A DNA stretch of 64,000 nucleotides from Blastobasis lacticolella (lineage: Eukaryota; Arthropoda; Insecta; Lepidoptera; Blastobasidae). Of this stretch, positions 1-46,820 are shown piece after piece. The stretch lies in assembly GCA_905147135.1 (NCBI GenBank), contig LR990053.1, positions 1,438,501 to 1,502,500 on the forward strand, in the 5' to 3' direction. The number at the start of each line of letters is the position of its first letter. Position 1 is the stretch's first letter. The notes under the pieces are model-generated. The model was given only the letters and a program-made list of their open reading frames with translations. It did no database searches and had not been told where the DNA came from. The position numbers and the translations under genes are program-made.

Positions 1-299
1 AAGAAGTAAAGCCATAATGATACTCGCTCTCTCAAACGGCTGCATACCTGCTGATTGTTTGTGTATTTATTTAAGTTTTCGGGAAACTAACAGCATATCC
101 AGTAACATAGTTATATGTTCCTATGTATAAAAAAGCCAATAATAAGTTTCCACTAATACTCACAATCAAAAATTTAGACGAAACAATTCGCATGACATAA
201 TGTACATGCATACAATATTACCACAAAAACAAATAAATATACATATTATTCCAGAACCGCCAATCATTTACGACAAAAAAGCGCTAGTAAATACCTACT

Positions 300-428
300 T
301 TTTATGCTATACGGATACAGACAAACAGGCAAGCGGGCCACCTGATGGAAAGTGGTCACCGCCGCCTATGGACATCAGCAACGCCAGGGGCGCTACCAAT
401 GCGTTACCGGCCTCTAAAGAGACCGAAG
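300..428 (-). mobile_element. LINE tail fragment
   Basis: The + strand reads GACAAACAGGCAAGCGGGCC and GGACATCAGCAACGCCAGGG, the inverse of the 3' end of the copy at 54481. Confidence 0.85.
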
Positions 429-1389
429 GTAAACTAGATTTAAGTAATCATCACTCAATCTTAATCTTAATTTTAATATATATATAAAATGCTTGTGTGG
501 GTACGTGTGTGACCGGTTTTCTTTATCACCACCAATTCCAATCAACACCCCATTGGGGTGGTAGACACCCCTTGGGTCCTAGAAGGAAGTAAGGGAGTTT
601 GGGCGCGGTGGGTGGAAGTGGGTGGTTGTGGGAGGCAAAAATGTAATATAAGATATATATCTGTCCTTTTCTAACTCATTAGAACTTCGGGAAAGTTCTG
701 AAAATTTCTAGAATGATCTAGAAAGTACTGAAATTAATAATATCGGTTATTATCAATGTATCTTCATGTATCTTTTACACCATTAAACATACGGTGTATA
801 TTTTAACCCGTGCAACGCCGGGTTTCGCAGCTAGTAAAATATAAAAATATTGTAAATGTACTTAGTTACAATTCACCGCTAACCATCAAGTGTACCGACA
901 CACTCGTTTGACTGAGCCGAAAAAGTTTTTTGAGATAGGTCAGGAGTTAGCCAAAAAGACCTAAGGTCGAATATCATCCAATTCATATATTTTTTTATTC
1001 ATTCGATGCGAAGCCAGATTTATAAAGCGATCACGAATGTTTATGGAATCGTACTGACGACCTTCTAGCCAGGAGGCAGGGTCACTGCCCACTTTGTTTT
1101 TGTATAATAAGAAGTTAATGTGCCTAAAGATATACTCAGTTATCCGTTGATGATGTATAGGTAAACATAATTTATTGTTGCTATGATGTTCTATAAATAA
1201 ATGTGTAATGAAATTTTTTACGAGACCAAGATAATTACAAGATTCAATTTTAGTTTATTTCGCGGGTAACGAACTTAGTCAACATAATTAGATAATTTTA
1301 TTGAAAAAGATACATTAGTTTTTTATGTAGTTTTTGTAATATATTCATTAAACCTGAAATTTTTCTTCTTTTTATTAGTTTTGATATAT
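429..1389. other. No gene seen
   Basis: AT-rich sequence. It contains GTGCAACGCCGGGTTTCGCA at 811, a common repeat end, and nothing else I can name. Confidence 0.6.
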
Positions 1390-2368
1390 TATGTACTAGC
1401 GGCCCGCCCCGGCTTCGCACGGGTAGTAAACCTTAACAAATTATACACCTGAACCTTCGTCATGAATCACGTTGTCTAAAACCGCACTATGTAGTCTGTG
1501 TGGGAATACCGCATGAAAATCCGTTTAGTAGTTCTTGAGTTTATCGCGTACAGACTGACAGTAAGACACGCCGTGGGACTTCGTGTTTATAATATGAAGT
1601 AATTATATTATACTTAAGTATGTACTGAGTAGTGTCCCGTTACAAACAGGACACCATATTACGATCACAAAAGTTCCAACCGTCTCCTCAACCATTTTAG
1701 AGGGAAGGGGGCGACCCGGCTCCTGACGGCCGTATTTCTTGACATTGACTCCCCTCCCGTACGTATCCCGTGCTGCCTAGATAGCCGAGCGGACTGAGCG
1801 GCGAACACGCGACTTTTTTCTAATATTCACATTTTTAAACTCGTGATATCTTTCGAATGGAATGTCTGAATTGAATAATTCAAAAAGTTATATAAAGGTA
1901 TTGAAGTAGTCGTGAATATGAAGTAATTGATTTTGATAAGGATTAATACCAAGGTACAAATAAAGAGCGTTTTTTAGCGGCGGCATTTCAATTAAATTTT
2001 CAAAATAAAAGAACACTTATTGTGACATAACTATAATAGTTAGACATATACTGTCGCGACACTTTTTGTAGTTCTGTGTTCTGCAAAGTCGTAGTACATT
2101 ATTTTGTTCTATCATCAATAGTTTTCGCAGCGCACGCGATGTAAGGAATTTTTTGGGTATTTTTCTACACCTTCGGTTACATTGTTCAAATTTTACCAAG
2201 GATCCCTAATTTTTTTCAAAATGAAATGTAGCCTATGTCAAATTGGAAGAATGTAGCATTCTATTGGTGAAAGAATTTTTTAAATCGGCCCAGTACTTTT
2301 TGAGCCTATTCATTACAAACATACAAAAATAGGTACAAATCTTTCCTCTTTATAATATTAGTGTAGAT
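1390..2368 (+). other. Probable old interspersed repeat
   Basis: It starts ACTAGCGGCCCGCCCCGGCT and ends TTATAATATTAGTGTAGATA, a start and end that recur in pieces here (8640-8905 and 11390-11460). No coding frame is convincing. Confidence 0.5.
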
Positions 2369-3319
2369 ATAAAGTATAGATCTATACAGTATCTATACAA
2401 ATCAATAAAAGTCAAAATTAAAACTAAATCTAAACAATTGAAGTACATTATTTCATCCACATACCTGTAATTTAGATTTAGAATATTGTCAAAACTGTTT
2501 TATTAGCACAATTTTAATGGTTTTTATAGATGTTCGTTCAGGCACAAATTACTGACGGTTCAGGGGGACATTTCTTCACTATCCTTTTGTGTTGCTGACG
2601 TCTATAGGCGGCGGTGACCATTTTCCACCAGCTGTGTAGCTCCAACTGGATATCAATTGGACGTTTGAAACATATTTGTAATTCTGCTACTTTATATGGT
2701 CTTAACCATTGGTTTCCCAATGATATTCCATTGAACTGGACTATTAGTATATTTCTCACTTTACTAGGTTGATTGTTACTCGATTGTGGGCTGTCTTCCA
2801 ACAGTTGTGTCAACATTGTCGGCGTTGTCATTTGTGCGACGCCAACAACTATAAACTTAAGAGTCAATTACGTTTCCATTTGCGGAACAGCCAATTGGTC
2901 TCAATTGTAAAAAAAAAAATTCGAATACTGGGCCCCAGGTGGCCTGCTTGGCTGTTTGTTTGCTGTATCACGCAAACAAACAAGCTGTAGGTACGTATCT
3001 ACGCTCCTAAAACGCGCAACGGATTTTGATGCGGCTTCACCATCAGCGAGACAATTTCGTCCGGAAGCTTTACATATACAATCTTATTGCCTCTACCGCT
3101 CGCTAAAGCTCCTTTCGGCTTGTCTAAGGTTAGCTGAAAGAGATCCCGTTGTGGGATAAGTTCGCCTTTGCTTTGTAAGTGTTTCCTTTTCAAATGTACT
3201 ATGTTGTTGCAATAAAGAGTTTACATACATACAATACGTGCATATCAAAGTTAAGAAAGCCGAAAAACCCCTGAGAAGCCGAACTCAAATTTTTATCAAT
3301 TCATCTTTCTTCCCCACAG
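2369..3319. other. Repeat-derived sequence before ClpX exon A
   Basis: Fragments of the LINE-tail family at 2590-2640 and 2935-2980, then a LINE 3' end at 3000-3235 ending AATAAAGAGTTTACATACAT. I searched it for the missing ClpX ATG exon and found no convincing candidate. Confidence 0.5.
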
Positions 3320-37313
<33,994 letters not shown>

Positions 37314-39394
37314 ATAGCGAGCAGCGCCCACACCCACTGTGGGGGCGGGGTGCGCTGGACGGAGCAGGGAGCGAGGAACGTCAGCTTCCGATGCCTCCCG
37401 ACGCACTAGGAACTCCGAACTATTTATTATAAAGTACATTCTTTGTATTCTAAATGGTATACATACATGGACGTATTCACCAACCTTTCAAAACATAAAA
37501 TTCCGAGCTCGCTGCGCTCACTCAAATATTTAGTATAACAATCACCCCAGCTTTTTTACCTAAAATGTCAAAAATGTCAAGCTCGCTCCGCTCGCTCACA
37601 CATTCGTTGTTTTCCCCCAGGTTTTAAACTCTAAATTCCCGAGCTCACTCCGCTCGCTCATTTATTTATTGATGATCCCACTAAAAGAACTATTACTTTT
37701 TTTTTAACTCAAGACACTCGCTCATTGATTGATATCTATCATAAATATTAAATACTGCGACGGCGTCGACAAGTATCAATTTTACTTCCTAGTGCGTTTG
37801 GGGAGGTTCAGCCCAAAAAGCAACTGTCGTTTTGTATGGCATAGCCAGTCCAGCGTACTTGTATTATTAGAAGATACATTATACGTGCGTATGTGACGGC
37901 CAGGGGGATAGGTAAAAAAGTGAGAAACATTTTGCTACACATAAAAATACACACAAGGTACAGTGTGAGGCCGTCACATGCGTGACGTCCACCATTGTTT
38001 TTCGCCTCATCTACCACTTAGAAACATCACATGCATCATTGAGAGTTTTCACGTATTCAGATGACGCTAGTGAGGCGTATGGTCTGATGTCAAAATAGTG
38101 CTATTGGACAGAAATAACTGCTGCAAATTACGAATCTATTCCAGCCAATGCCAGGGCTTTATTTTGACAGCAGACCTAACGTCGCAGTAACGCCATTTCC
38201 GAATATTGAAATCGCGAATGCCCTCATTGGACCCACCTGCCATATTAACAATACTACATGCCAAATATGGGTGTGTACTGCCACCAACTTTTTTGTTCAA
38301 TAGACAACATCGGTTCCGATTAGTGTTAGTTCTAACGTGGCTAAAATGTTAATACATTTTAGACAAGATGCCATATTAGGTCAAGGCATTTTTGAACCGC
38401 TCAATTTTGATTTTCGGCATGAATTTTGATACATTACACTGATTTTACCTATTTTAAAACCGTTCGCTTTCGATGTTGCCTATATACTTAATTACAAAAA
38501 TATTGATCTTTTCATGCCGCGAATCTAAATTGAAAACCGTTCGACTCGAGGCGAGCGGTTCGGAAATGGAGCCCTAGATTATGTCGGATTATGTTGTAAT
38601 TAATCGCAATGGCAGCTTAATAGCAGTTTTAGGGATTTTTTATTTCGCTACAATTAAAACTGCCGTTGAGCCGCTATTGCTATTCAATTACAATTCAATT
38701 GAGCCATAGTAAATTAGCTGACTCGAGGCCTTGATAAGTTAGTGGTACTGTACACGTGACGACTAGAACAACCTTGTATGACATCCAATTCATGGCATAT
38801 AATATAAACTCGTACACCTTACCACACATACTGCCATATAGACACGGTTGACGCGAAGTCTAAAGAGGCTTCCACACGACACAATCTGATTGCCCAATCA
38901 GATTGCCAAATCAATCTGATTGTTCGTCGACACGAGACAATTTCATTACCAGTCTAGTCAGTACCCCATCCACATGACGCAATTGAATTAGCTACAATCT
39001 GATTGTGCGTCCTTAGTACCTCTTAAGCTGCGTAAGATGACTCCGAAACCTTCGCAAGTCCCGCGCTAGCTTTCTCCACACTTCCACGAAAAACTACGCG
39101 TCAACCACATTCGTCACATCCATACACCGTCCATACACACAATAACATGATTATCTATGTGACATCTTTTGCACAAACTTTCCTCAAGTATTAATTATGT
39201 CATTGTGTCATTCAATAATCTCGTTCCAGCGTAGGAAACGTTTCCGCTCATAACAAAATGGTTTCCGCCCGTAACTAATTGTTGACATTGGAATTACCGG
39301 CGTAGATACATAATTATGCGTAGAAGATTGTTTTGATAAAATAGTTTGTTTTTACTTGTTTGTATTTTTTTGTGTTGTCAAAAACTCTTTGTCA

Positions 39395-39545
39395 TCATCA
39401 TTATCATGTCAGCCGAAAGACGGCACTGATGAGCATAGGCCTTCCCAAGAGATCTCCAAGGCCGGTCTTGTGCCTTCCGCATCCAGCTTGTACCTGCGAT
39501 CTTTACTGGGTCGTCGGTCCACCTTGTGGGAGGCCTATCCACGCA
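39395..39545 (+). mobile_element. RTE-like 3' end
   Basis: CATGTCAGCCGAAAGACGGC and GGCCTTCCCAAGAGATCTCC follow the pattern of a very common lepidopteran repeat; 11925-12030 holds an inverted, decayed relative. Confidence 0.7.
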
Positions 39546-39790
39546 CAATTCATATATTTACATGAGAGAGGAGCTCAGACAGTGCCAAAGTGTGAAGGCA
39601 AGATGTTTTACACTGTGCTTATGCCGTCTCCTCTATTTAATTATGCCTTAGGACCTAAGGCATTTTTCAATTACCTAAGCCTTAGGTAATTGAAAAATTC
39701 AGGAATGGGTGACACTTATCTGATCATCGATTCGTCGCCAATACCATATACAGAAACTATATTTGAGGAAAATAAATAGGGTTTAAACTA

Positions 39791-39953
39791 GGGCCAATTT
39801 AATAGATCACATTTGACATATGTGAGCATTCCTATGTCCACGACACGAAGTTCAATTTATATTAGGCGCAACCGCGCGACCGCGAATATGTACTTTATGT
39901 CGTAGACGCAAGGAAATTATGATAGCTGTCAAATGTGATATATTTATTGGCCC
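39791..39953. mobile_element. MITE, about 163 bp
   Basis: The ends GGGCCAATTTAATAGATCAC and the inverse of GTGATATATTTATTGGCCCC form a near-perfect inverted repeat of about 27 bp. Confidence 0.7.
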
Positions 39954-40223
39954 CACTTTAGTAGCAAATGGCCCCATGCCCAAACTCGTCACACATTCTC
40001 CAAGGGTTCCATTCCCAAATCATCCTGTTAACAATTAGACCCGTTGCTACATCGTTCAAGCATTAAACTAGCAATGGAACCATCTGGGAATGGGGCGATT
40101 GGCGAATGCGTGATGAGTTTGGTAACATTTTATGCTAAAACTTTCATAGAAAACTGTGGTCCGGAGTTCCTGTGCCCCTGTTCCGTTCCATTTGTATTTG
40201 ACTTTGTTCTCTTCCTGGCGCAG

Positions 40224-40277
40224 AAGCTGAAAACATCCGACACGACGGCGCCGTCGATCAACCAGTGCGTGGTGTGA
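40224..40277 (+). CDS. Candidate alternative last exon of ClpX
   Basis: A good acceptor (TTTGTTCTCTTCCTGGCGCAG) is followed by 17 codons and TGA, reading KLKTSDTTAPSINQCVV. Fifteen of the 17 third positions are G or C, unlike the surrounding AT-rich DNA. It would join in frame to a phase-0 donor at 37290 in exon K. Joined to the better-spaced donor at 37305 it would form TAA at the junction, making it a 3' UTR exon. A paired AATAAA at 42233-42242 could end such a transcript. The peptide is not recognised. Confidence 0.35.
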   Translation, partial: KLKTSDTTAPSINQCVV

Positions 40278-43163
40278 GCGCGACCTCTCGCGACCTTTCG
40301 CGACCTCACCACAATGGACACGCAGTGCAAAATACCCGCGAATTACTAGAAAGAACCGCCACAGACCCCAGACGCGCTGTTGGAAATATTGGTGTGAAGA
40401 AAAAAAATTTGTCTCGTCCCCCCAGTTGTTAGTCAATGTTTGTATTGTGTAGGTATTTTCAAGTGTTGAGGCTCAGCTCAATGACTTCTAATGCAAGAAG
40501 GCATGCAAGCAAACCGAGTAACTGTACGATTTCATTCGCTTGGGCCTAAATGGACGGGCATATGAACTGCGCGCCAGCTGCAAACAACCTGTACGCCGAT
40601 GCGGTGCAGTCTATCATTCTAGAAACACATCTTACACCTAAACGTCATAGTTACTGTGATGTATAGGAGTAGAATATATTCCCTGGTTGCAGAGTATGCC
40701 TTTTCTAATAATGTCTCTACCTAAAAACGTTTCTGCCCTTTCCCTTCCCAAACATATTCTTTGCTACAAATATCTTTTCCATAAAACGTTCCACCCCCTA
40801 ATGACCCTTAAAACTGTCTGCGAACTGCAATTTTGCACCTGACGTGCAGTTATAGCCAGACTGTTTAAAGAATTTAGATCCTTTTGTAAAAAAAAAGTCG
40901 ATACTACGACTACGTCAAGAATGCGACTTTCGTCTAGCTACCACTATCTTCAACCCGTCATTCATTTATTCATTCATTCAGGCCGAAAATTTAGATGGCC
41001 GTATAGGCTAGAAAGCGATTGGCCATAATGTAGACTTGAATGATAGCACTGACAATGGGACAGGTCAGTCAGAGGTTAAAAATGTACTGATTGATTCTCC
41101 TATTTCCTGTATTTCCCATTTTAAAACTATGCAGCTGCGATCCTCAACACTTAAATAGTTTATGGTAGTAACAGAGCTGGGCTCCGACTCTTCTAAATCT
41201 AATACCATACGTCAAAATATTTTATGATACCTAAATTGCGATGTCAATCAATCAATTTTCCCTGGAATACCATTCTTGATGTTGAAAACTGATATGTGAA
41301 ACCTATGACACGCTACTGACACGTGAGGTCTACTATTAATCTTTAAAGCCATCGTCGCTTTCCATTAGGTGAGTTGAGGTCAAATGCAAGCTTATTGACA
41401 ATAAAAAAAGTCGTGGCATTGGCTAAAAATTAATCTGTCAATTTTGAGTTAACTTTTTGAAGGTAGTTTTCATTTCTTGTATTTGGGGGTAGCTTTAGCA
41501 TTGGGGGGCTTCGCAGTAGCGTGGCAAATATTTGAAAATGTACAGTGATTAAAGAATGTAGTAAAATATCACTGATTACGGCAATAAAATTACTGTCGTA
41601 TTTCTATTACAACTCTAGAAAGCTATTAATTTAAAAAACCTGTTTTCTCCAATATGGCATGAGTTGGCATGCCATGGCAGTATTTTGACAACTGATCTGT
41701 GGTCTCACTGGCGTATCAATTTATTGTAATATTATTTTGGCTGTGGTATGTGTGTATTTAAAAGACAAGAGTTTTCGTCAAACAGAAAATTCACAAGATG
41801 GCGCCACTGAGACGTGACGTCATTAGCTAGAAGGTATCTGTCAACTTATATCTAATAAGAAAGATCATTTTGACAATGGACATAACGTCTCGGCCGCGTT
41901 GAATGTATATCGTGACTACCCTCATTGGGACCTTGCTATATTTTATCCTACCCTCTAAATCTTATTGTACAATCTGCGCAAACATTTGGAATCGCTGCGA
42001 ATAGTGTCGCTTCCCCACATATTCCAAACTTACCCTCATATTACAACCAACAGACGGAAGTGATAAAGTGATCTTGTATTTAGTTCCTTTGCGTAATTTA
42101 TGTACTTTTGTAATGTTAAAATGATGAGAAAAACTCCTAAAATGCTACATAGAGAAAATCTTCATAAATGTTGTACGTCCATGACCACCATGCAGCATTA
42201 CTCTTGTGATGTAAATTACTGTAAATAATTATAATAAATAAATATTAGCCGACGTTAATAGATTAAGGTTTAAGAAATTAGTTTTGTTTTCTCTTCTATG
42301 CCCAGTTAAGTTGTAAGTACGAAAAGCTCATAATTGAAGGTAGAGGCGGAATTTCGGCCATCGGAGAAGAAATTTTGATGTTTTGACATTGTTATTTTAT
42401 TAATATTATACCTACATAATTATTTTTTTAATTTATAAACGGATAGTTGAAATGTGATTATGGCTCTCGTAAGTAAATTTTAATTGGTAGTGAAATATGT
42501 TTTGATTAGCTAATTGTTAAATTCTGGGACTCGTGATCACATCTCATTACATAGCCTAAGCCTATTTCATTAAAAATATAAAGAAATCCATACGTTTGTT
42601 TCATTCTATCCACGATCACGACACACGCACTCCATTCTCATCAACCACCGGTCTACTCGTACCCGAGAAGCGTGAAACCGCTTTGAAATATCGAGATGAT
42701 ATAAAAATTTAACTTGCAGCTACGTAATTCTGTTGCCAACGATTATCTGATTTCAATGATAAATAAATAATATTTATTAGCCCAATAATACAGCAACAAA
42801 CACAACTGTATCATCACAGCCCATATCAGTCCACTGCCACATTTCCTAACAGAACTTAGGGCCTCTCCCACGAAAGGGGAGGTTATTGGTTAACACAACA
42901 TAACAGTACAATAAATTGCAATAAATCTCTTAATTAATTTTATTGTAATTGTTACTTTTGCAATAACGTATGATCAGTTTTCACATGTTTCAGTTTATTG
43001 CAATGGGACTCTGTTAGCAAATGAATCCGTGAAACTGATGATACGGAATCGCGAGACTAACAATTATTAGCAACAAAGTTGCGTAATTTTGCTTGATATG
43101 TGTGCTGATTTCAGTCCACAATGATCTAGGATCAAGAACTAACAACTTCATCTGACTTCCGTC
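40278..43163. other. Possible ClpX 3' UTR and spacer
   Basis: Fewer recognisable repeats than elsewhere. Candidate polyadenylation signals at 42233. A repeat end (CACGAAAGGGGAGGTTATTG) at 42813-42890 precedes the DIRS element. Confidence 0.4.
42233..42242 (+). terminator. Candidate polyadenylation signals
   Basis: Two overlapping AATAAA hexamers lie in an AT-rich stretch after about 2 kb of repeat-poor + strand sequence following 40277. They could end a long 3' UTR of the ClpX transcript if the exon at 40224 is used. The assignment rests on position only. Confidence 0.3.
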
Positions 43164-43211
43164 TAATAACTGTGTTTTACCTGAAAATAAAACACATATT
43201 AAATACTTACC

Positions 43212-43380
43212 TTATTTGAAGCTTACTAGTTTGAGATAGGCCCCTATCTGTTTTCCGTTTCCGCTTTGCCTTTCTCTTTCCATATAGCTCTGTCCCGCTC
43301 ATCACCCCCGCTCGGCGATCCCCACCAGGCAGCCACGACCGGTTTGAGGAACCGCGGTCCGCGGTCGGCTTGCTTCATTG
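43212..43380. repeat. DIRS inverted terminal repeat (element 3' side)
   Basis: These 169 bases start TTATTTGAAGCTTACTAG and end GCTTGCTTCATTG. They are the reverse complement of 48091-48259, with no mismatch seen. The unique outer end, 43164-43211, lies beyond. Confidence 0.93.
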
Positions 43381-43409
43381 TGTCGAAAACACCAGGCAGA
43401 ATTTAAATT

Positions 43410-43510
43410 GTAAGCTTCAAATAAGGTAAGTATTTAATATGTGTTTTATTTTCAGGTAAAACACAGTTATTAAATCCTTGACAGTTATTTGAAGCTTACT
43501 AGTTTGAGAC
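43410..43510. repeat. DIRS internal complementary region
   Basis: The first part, up to CACAGTTATTA, is the reverse complement of the left outer end (43164-43228). The second part (TTAAATCCTTGACAG onward) is the reverse complement of the right outer end (about 48235-48275). In DIRS1 this region serves as template to rebuild both ends of a circular DNA copy. Confidence 0.9.
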
Positions 43511-44248
43511 GTGTTTGTTATCGCCTGGTGATGGGGACGCCAAGGTGAAGGTTTAGTACCTAAATATATATAGGTGTACTGTAGGTATGTAAGTATAGAG
43601 ATACCTAGATTCCATAGGTATGTGAAATATAAGGTTATAAACTTTTTATGGAATCATTGATTAAGTATACTTAACTTATAAGGGTGATGAGCATATTATT
43701 TTCAAACAGGATCAGGCAAATAATTCAATGTTAGTTAGTTAATAATTCTAAAATGAAGTAAAACATTCAATGGAACATAAAAATAATTTGTTATTTACTT
43801 CTTAATTCCCTTAATTAACTGGGTTAAACAAGCTTGTAACCTTATTAATATTGGCAGGAGCTTGCATTATCTCCTGTTGTCGCGATGACCGACGCGTCGG
43901 TAGAAAGGGCAAAAGTATAACCCGACCTCCAGTTTCCACGAGACAATATCTCGTCGACTGGGACATTATCCGACCAATTCTTCGAGAGCTATTGCTGTAC
44001 GTGAAACTCCTTTAGGGTGACCCCTGGTAGTTATAAATTGACATGTAGATTTAGCGGTCCTGCACCTGTCTATAGCAAGGTTCACTAAGTGGTTTGTCCA
44101 AAATACAGGGTCCAAATTTTTATTAACAGGAATTGAAACAAAATTCCAGCCTGACTGTAGTTAGCGTTGTCGGTTTTCGAAACAAATATTTGCCATTACA
44201 TTACGCTGTTATCTTGAATGAGGTGATCTGAATCAACGGCCAATAGCG

Positions 44249-44667
44249 TTAAATCGTGGACACGTCTGCCAGAGCATAAAAGACTGTGACTAGAGACAGA
44301 AAATAGACTGTTTTCATCAGGGCCTTTTTGCTTAAGTATGTACACACGATGTCAATGTCCCACATTGGTTGCTTCCGATGCATAGGTTTCATTAAGGCAA
44401 TAGATTTCAATATGTGTTTGACAAGAGTGTGGGAACTCAAGGACTCCGTACTTTCTGCATTACATAAAGTAGCCACTACAGACTTCTGCAAAAGTATTGT
44501 GTAATAAGACAATCCGTGGTGAAGGTGTAAGACAGCGAAAAAAGAACTAGGATAGGTCCGGTTGGAATTAGCGAATCCACTGAAGATTTCGTAGCCCAAC
44601 TAAGCCATCTTTTCCATGCTACATGGTAAGTCTTGCCTGTAGATGCACACCAAGATGCTGGCAACAA
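44249..44667 (-). pseudogene. DIRS tyrosine recombinase remnant
   Basis: The frame at 44667-44476 has KTYHVAWKRWLSWATKS, like the N-terminal DNA-binding part of DIRS recombinases. The frame at 44599-44249 has LVKHILKSIALMKPMHRKQP and WDIDIVCTYL, which precede the catalytic region in that family. The parts are in different frames. The catalytic Arg region near the end of the second frame is also shifted. Confidence 0.65.
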
Positions 44668-44693
44668 CTTTTTCTGATTTTAGTTTCAACCTG

Positions 44694-45215
44694 TCAAACT
44701 TCTTGACCACCCCCACATTTCCAGACCTCCAGAGTGAGCATTAGCTGAACTCTGTACAGAGGAAGGTTGGTCGCTGTCTCTATTAGGCTGTGTATACTCC
44801 TCGCGCCGAGTTCAGATGTGATATAACCTTGGGGATCAGATAAGGCGGCGGAAAGACCCATGCTAAATTGTACGCCAACAGACGGGAGAATGCATCGCTG
44901 AACATAGCTTGTGTCGTTCAAGTCTAGAGATACGTAACTTGGCAATCACGTGAGTATGTTCTGACGCGAACTAGTCTATCACTGGTGACCCGAACTTCAA
45001 AAATATTTTCTGGATTGCTTGTGGAAGGAGATGCCATTAAGGTGGCGAACGGTGCCGGAACAGGTAATCGGCATGAACATTGTATAATTCGGGTATGTAC
45101 CCCTATTTGATGCAAGTTCAGTAATTGAAATACCCTGACAGTTAAGTCCATTAAGGGTGGGAATTTTGTCCCGCCTTCGTTGCGAATATATGAAACTACT
45201 CTTTGCGTGTCGCAT
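44694..45215 (-). pseudogene. DIRS RNase H-like remnant
   Basis: Overlapping frames at 45215-44997, 45151-44924 and 44945-44694 carry a segment that in DIRS elements follows the reverse transcriptase (LTVRVFQLLNLHQIGV and similar). Stops and frame changes break it. The RNase H label rests mainly on position after the polymerase. Confidence 0.5.
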
Positions 45216-45247
45216 TACACAAGCATTGTCGTCTGACTCAACATCTC

Positions 45248-46153
45248 CTACACATTGCTATGCAATAGCTTTTCCTGTTTCGTCCACAGCCCCGATATGG
45301 GGACACTGACAGTTGTAACCCCAAGCCAAATCTGACGCGTCTGTCGTGAGAAAGTACCTGGGTGGTGAATAAAGGATAGCTGAGGATTCAATGCATCAAT
45401 GGCAATTGTAAAGCCATCATAATAACTTGCCTTACACTCCGACGGGAGGCTTTTCTTGCCGAAAGTTTTCAGGATGGAATTTTGTAATAGTAGGAGAGCA
45501 CGGAAACGCAATCTGCCTCTTGGGACGTCAAAACTTGCAAGGTTGAGCATGCCAATCACACTTTGTTGGTGATGTTCACAATGTTTCTGGTTTGTCCAAG
45601 GGTTCCAGCATATTCCTAAAAATGCTTGACATTCTTGTGAAATAACAATCGAATCGTAATTTATTTGCCATCCTAGATATTGCAGGTGATGCAACAGTAA
45701 CTGACCATGCTCTTGTAACGTCTGCTTGTCTTGGTGGACCAGGAAGTCGTCCAAGTAAACGATTATGCGTAGGTCTTGAGCTCGCAGAAGTCATGTCATC
45801 CAATTGGTTATGGAAGCAAAAACTTTCGGAGCTGTGCAAAGACCGAACGGGAGACATGTCATCTGCAACAGCTCCCCTTTGTAGACAAGGCGTAGAAACC
45901 GGCGGTGAGCCGGGGCCACTGGTAAATGAAAATGGGCCTGAGACAGGTCGATCTTGCATAAGCAATCCCCTGGTTGGAGGAAACCCGGGACACTCGATAT
46001 ATTTATTAGTCTGAATGTGCAATATGGGCCTTCCTTATGATTTGACATGATTAAAGGAGGCTTTTGGAGAAGAGGTATGCGATCTATCTTTATTATTTTC
46101 AACAAGAAATTCGGTGCTCCTATGATTTTCCATTGCCTGTGGAATTGTTGCAA
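45248..46153 (-). pseudogene. DIRS reverse transcriptase, frameshifted
   Basis: Upstream part (46153-45791): [13 protein letters not shown] and [12 protein letters not shown] are reverse transcriptase motifs of the DIRS/gypsy kind. Downstream part (45754-45248): it opens with the catalytic YLDD box followed by FLVHQDKQTL and a GWQI segment. The two parts are in different frames, separated by a small shift near 45785-45795, so no single open frame covers the domain. Read as part of the DIRS element. Confidence 0.85.
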
Positions 46154-46326
46154 GCATCCCGCCCTGAACAGTTCCGAGTCAATATTTTCGCTTTTTTGCT
46201 GACCAATTTAATCTCTGCGGGCGGCGCGGCCCGTTTTCTGCTGTAATTGCTCGACGAGCTTGAGCTTGAGCTCGAGGAAGAACTACTCGATGACACTGAA
46301 CTACGACTAGTACTGGATTTGGTTAA

Positions 46327-46820
46327 TCACAGTCCTGGCACGTTACTCTTTGTTCTGGTAATGGGCATTGCTGGGACCTTGACGTTCACCACGTTGGCGA
46401 AATGATCCTCTTGTGATATGCGCCGTGTGACGGTGAGCACTATGATTATGATTTCCAAAACCCTGCGAGGGTCGGTTGTTTCAACAACCCTGTGAGGGTT
46501 TATTATAATGGCTGTATTTAGGATAATGCGCTGGAAAGCAGCATCCGTTGCTGGTACCCTGCGAGGGTCCATCATCACCAGTCGACCTCTGCGGGGGGTG
46601 ACAACAACCCTGCGAGGGTTGATTATAATGGCTGTAATTAGGATAATGCGCTGGAGCGCAACATCCGTAGCTGGTACCCTGCGAGGGCCCATCATCACTA
46701 GTCGACCCCTGCGGGGGGTGACGTTAAGGCTTGACAGCTCTAGCTTGCAAAGCAGAACCGGTGTTAGTGGACTTGACCACAAAAGCTTTTTTAACTACTC
46801 CAGCTTTTTCAAGAACTGAC
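46327..46820 (-). other. DIRS gag-like region with an internal 120-bp duplication
   Basis: This lies 5' of the reverse transcriptase in the element, where gag is expected. Two 120-bp direct repeats (46489-46608 and 46609-46728) share CCTGCGAGGGTT and GGTACCCTGCGAGGG. The - strand is open across both. The protein is not recognised, so the gag call is positional. Confidence 0.4.

Larger units (their letters stand above)
37314..40223. other. Downstream of ClpX exon K, no gene seen
   Basis: 37500-37660 repeats GAGCTCGCTGCGCTCACTC-like units, related to 55850-55950. Otherwise holds the MITE at 39791, the RTE end at 39395 and unassigned AT-rich DNA. Confidence 0.55.

Noticed and set aside
40068..40436. 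Open - strand frame of 122 codons
   Set aside because: No family resemblance; it is opposite the candidate + exon with strong acceptor.
45793..46014. + strand frame inside the DIRS element
   Set aside because: Antisense shadow of the reverse transcriptase.
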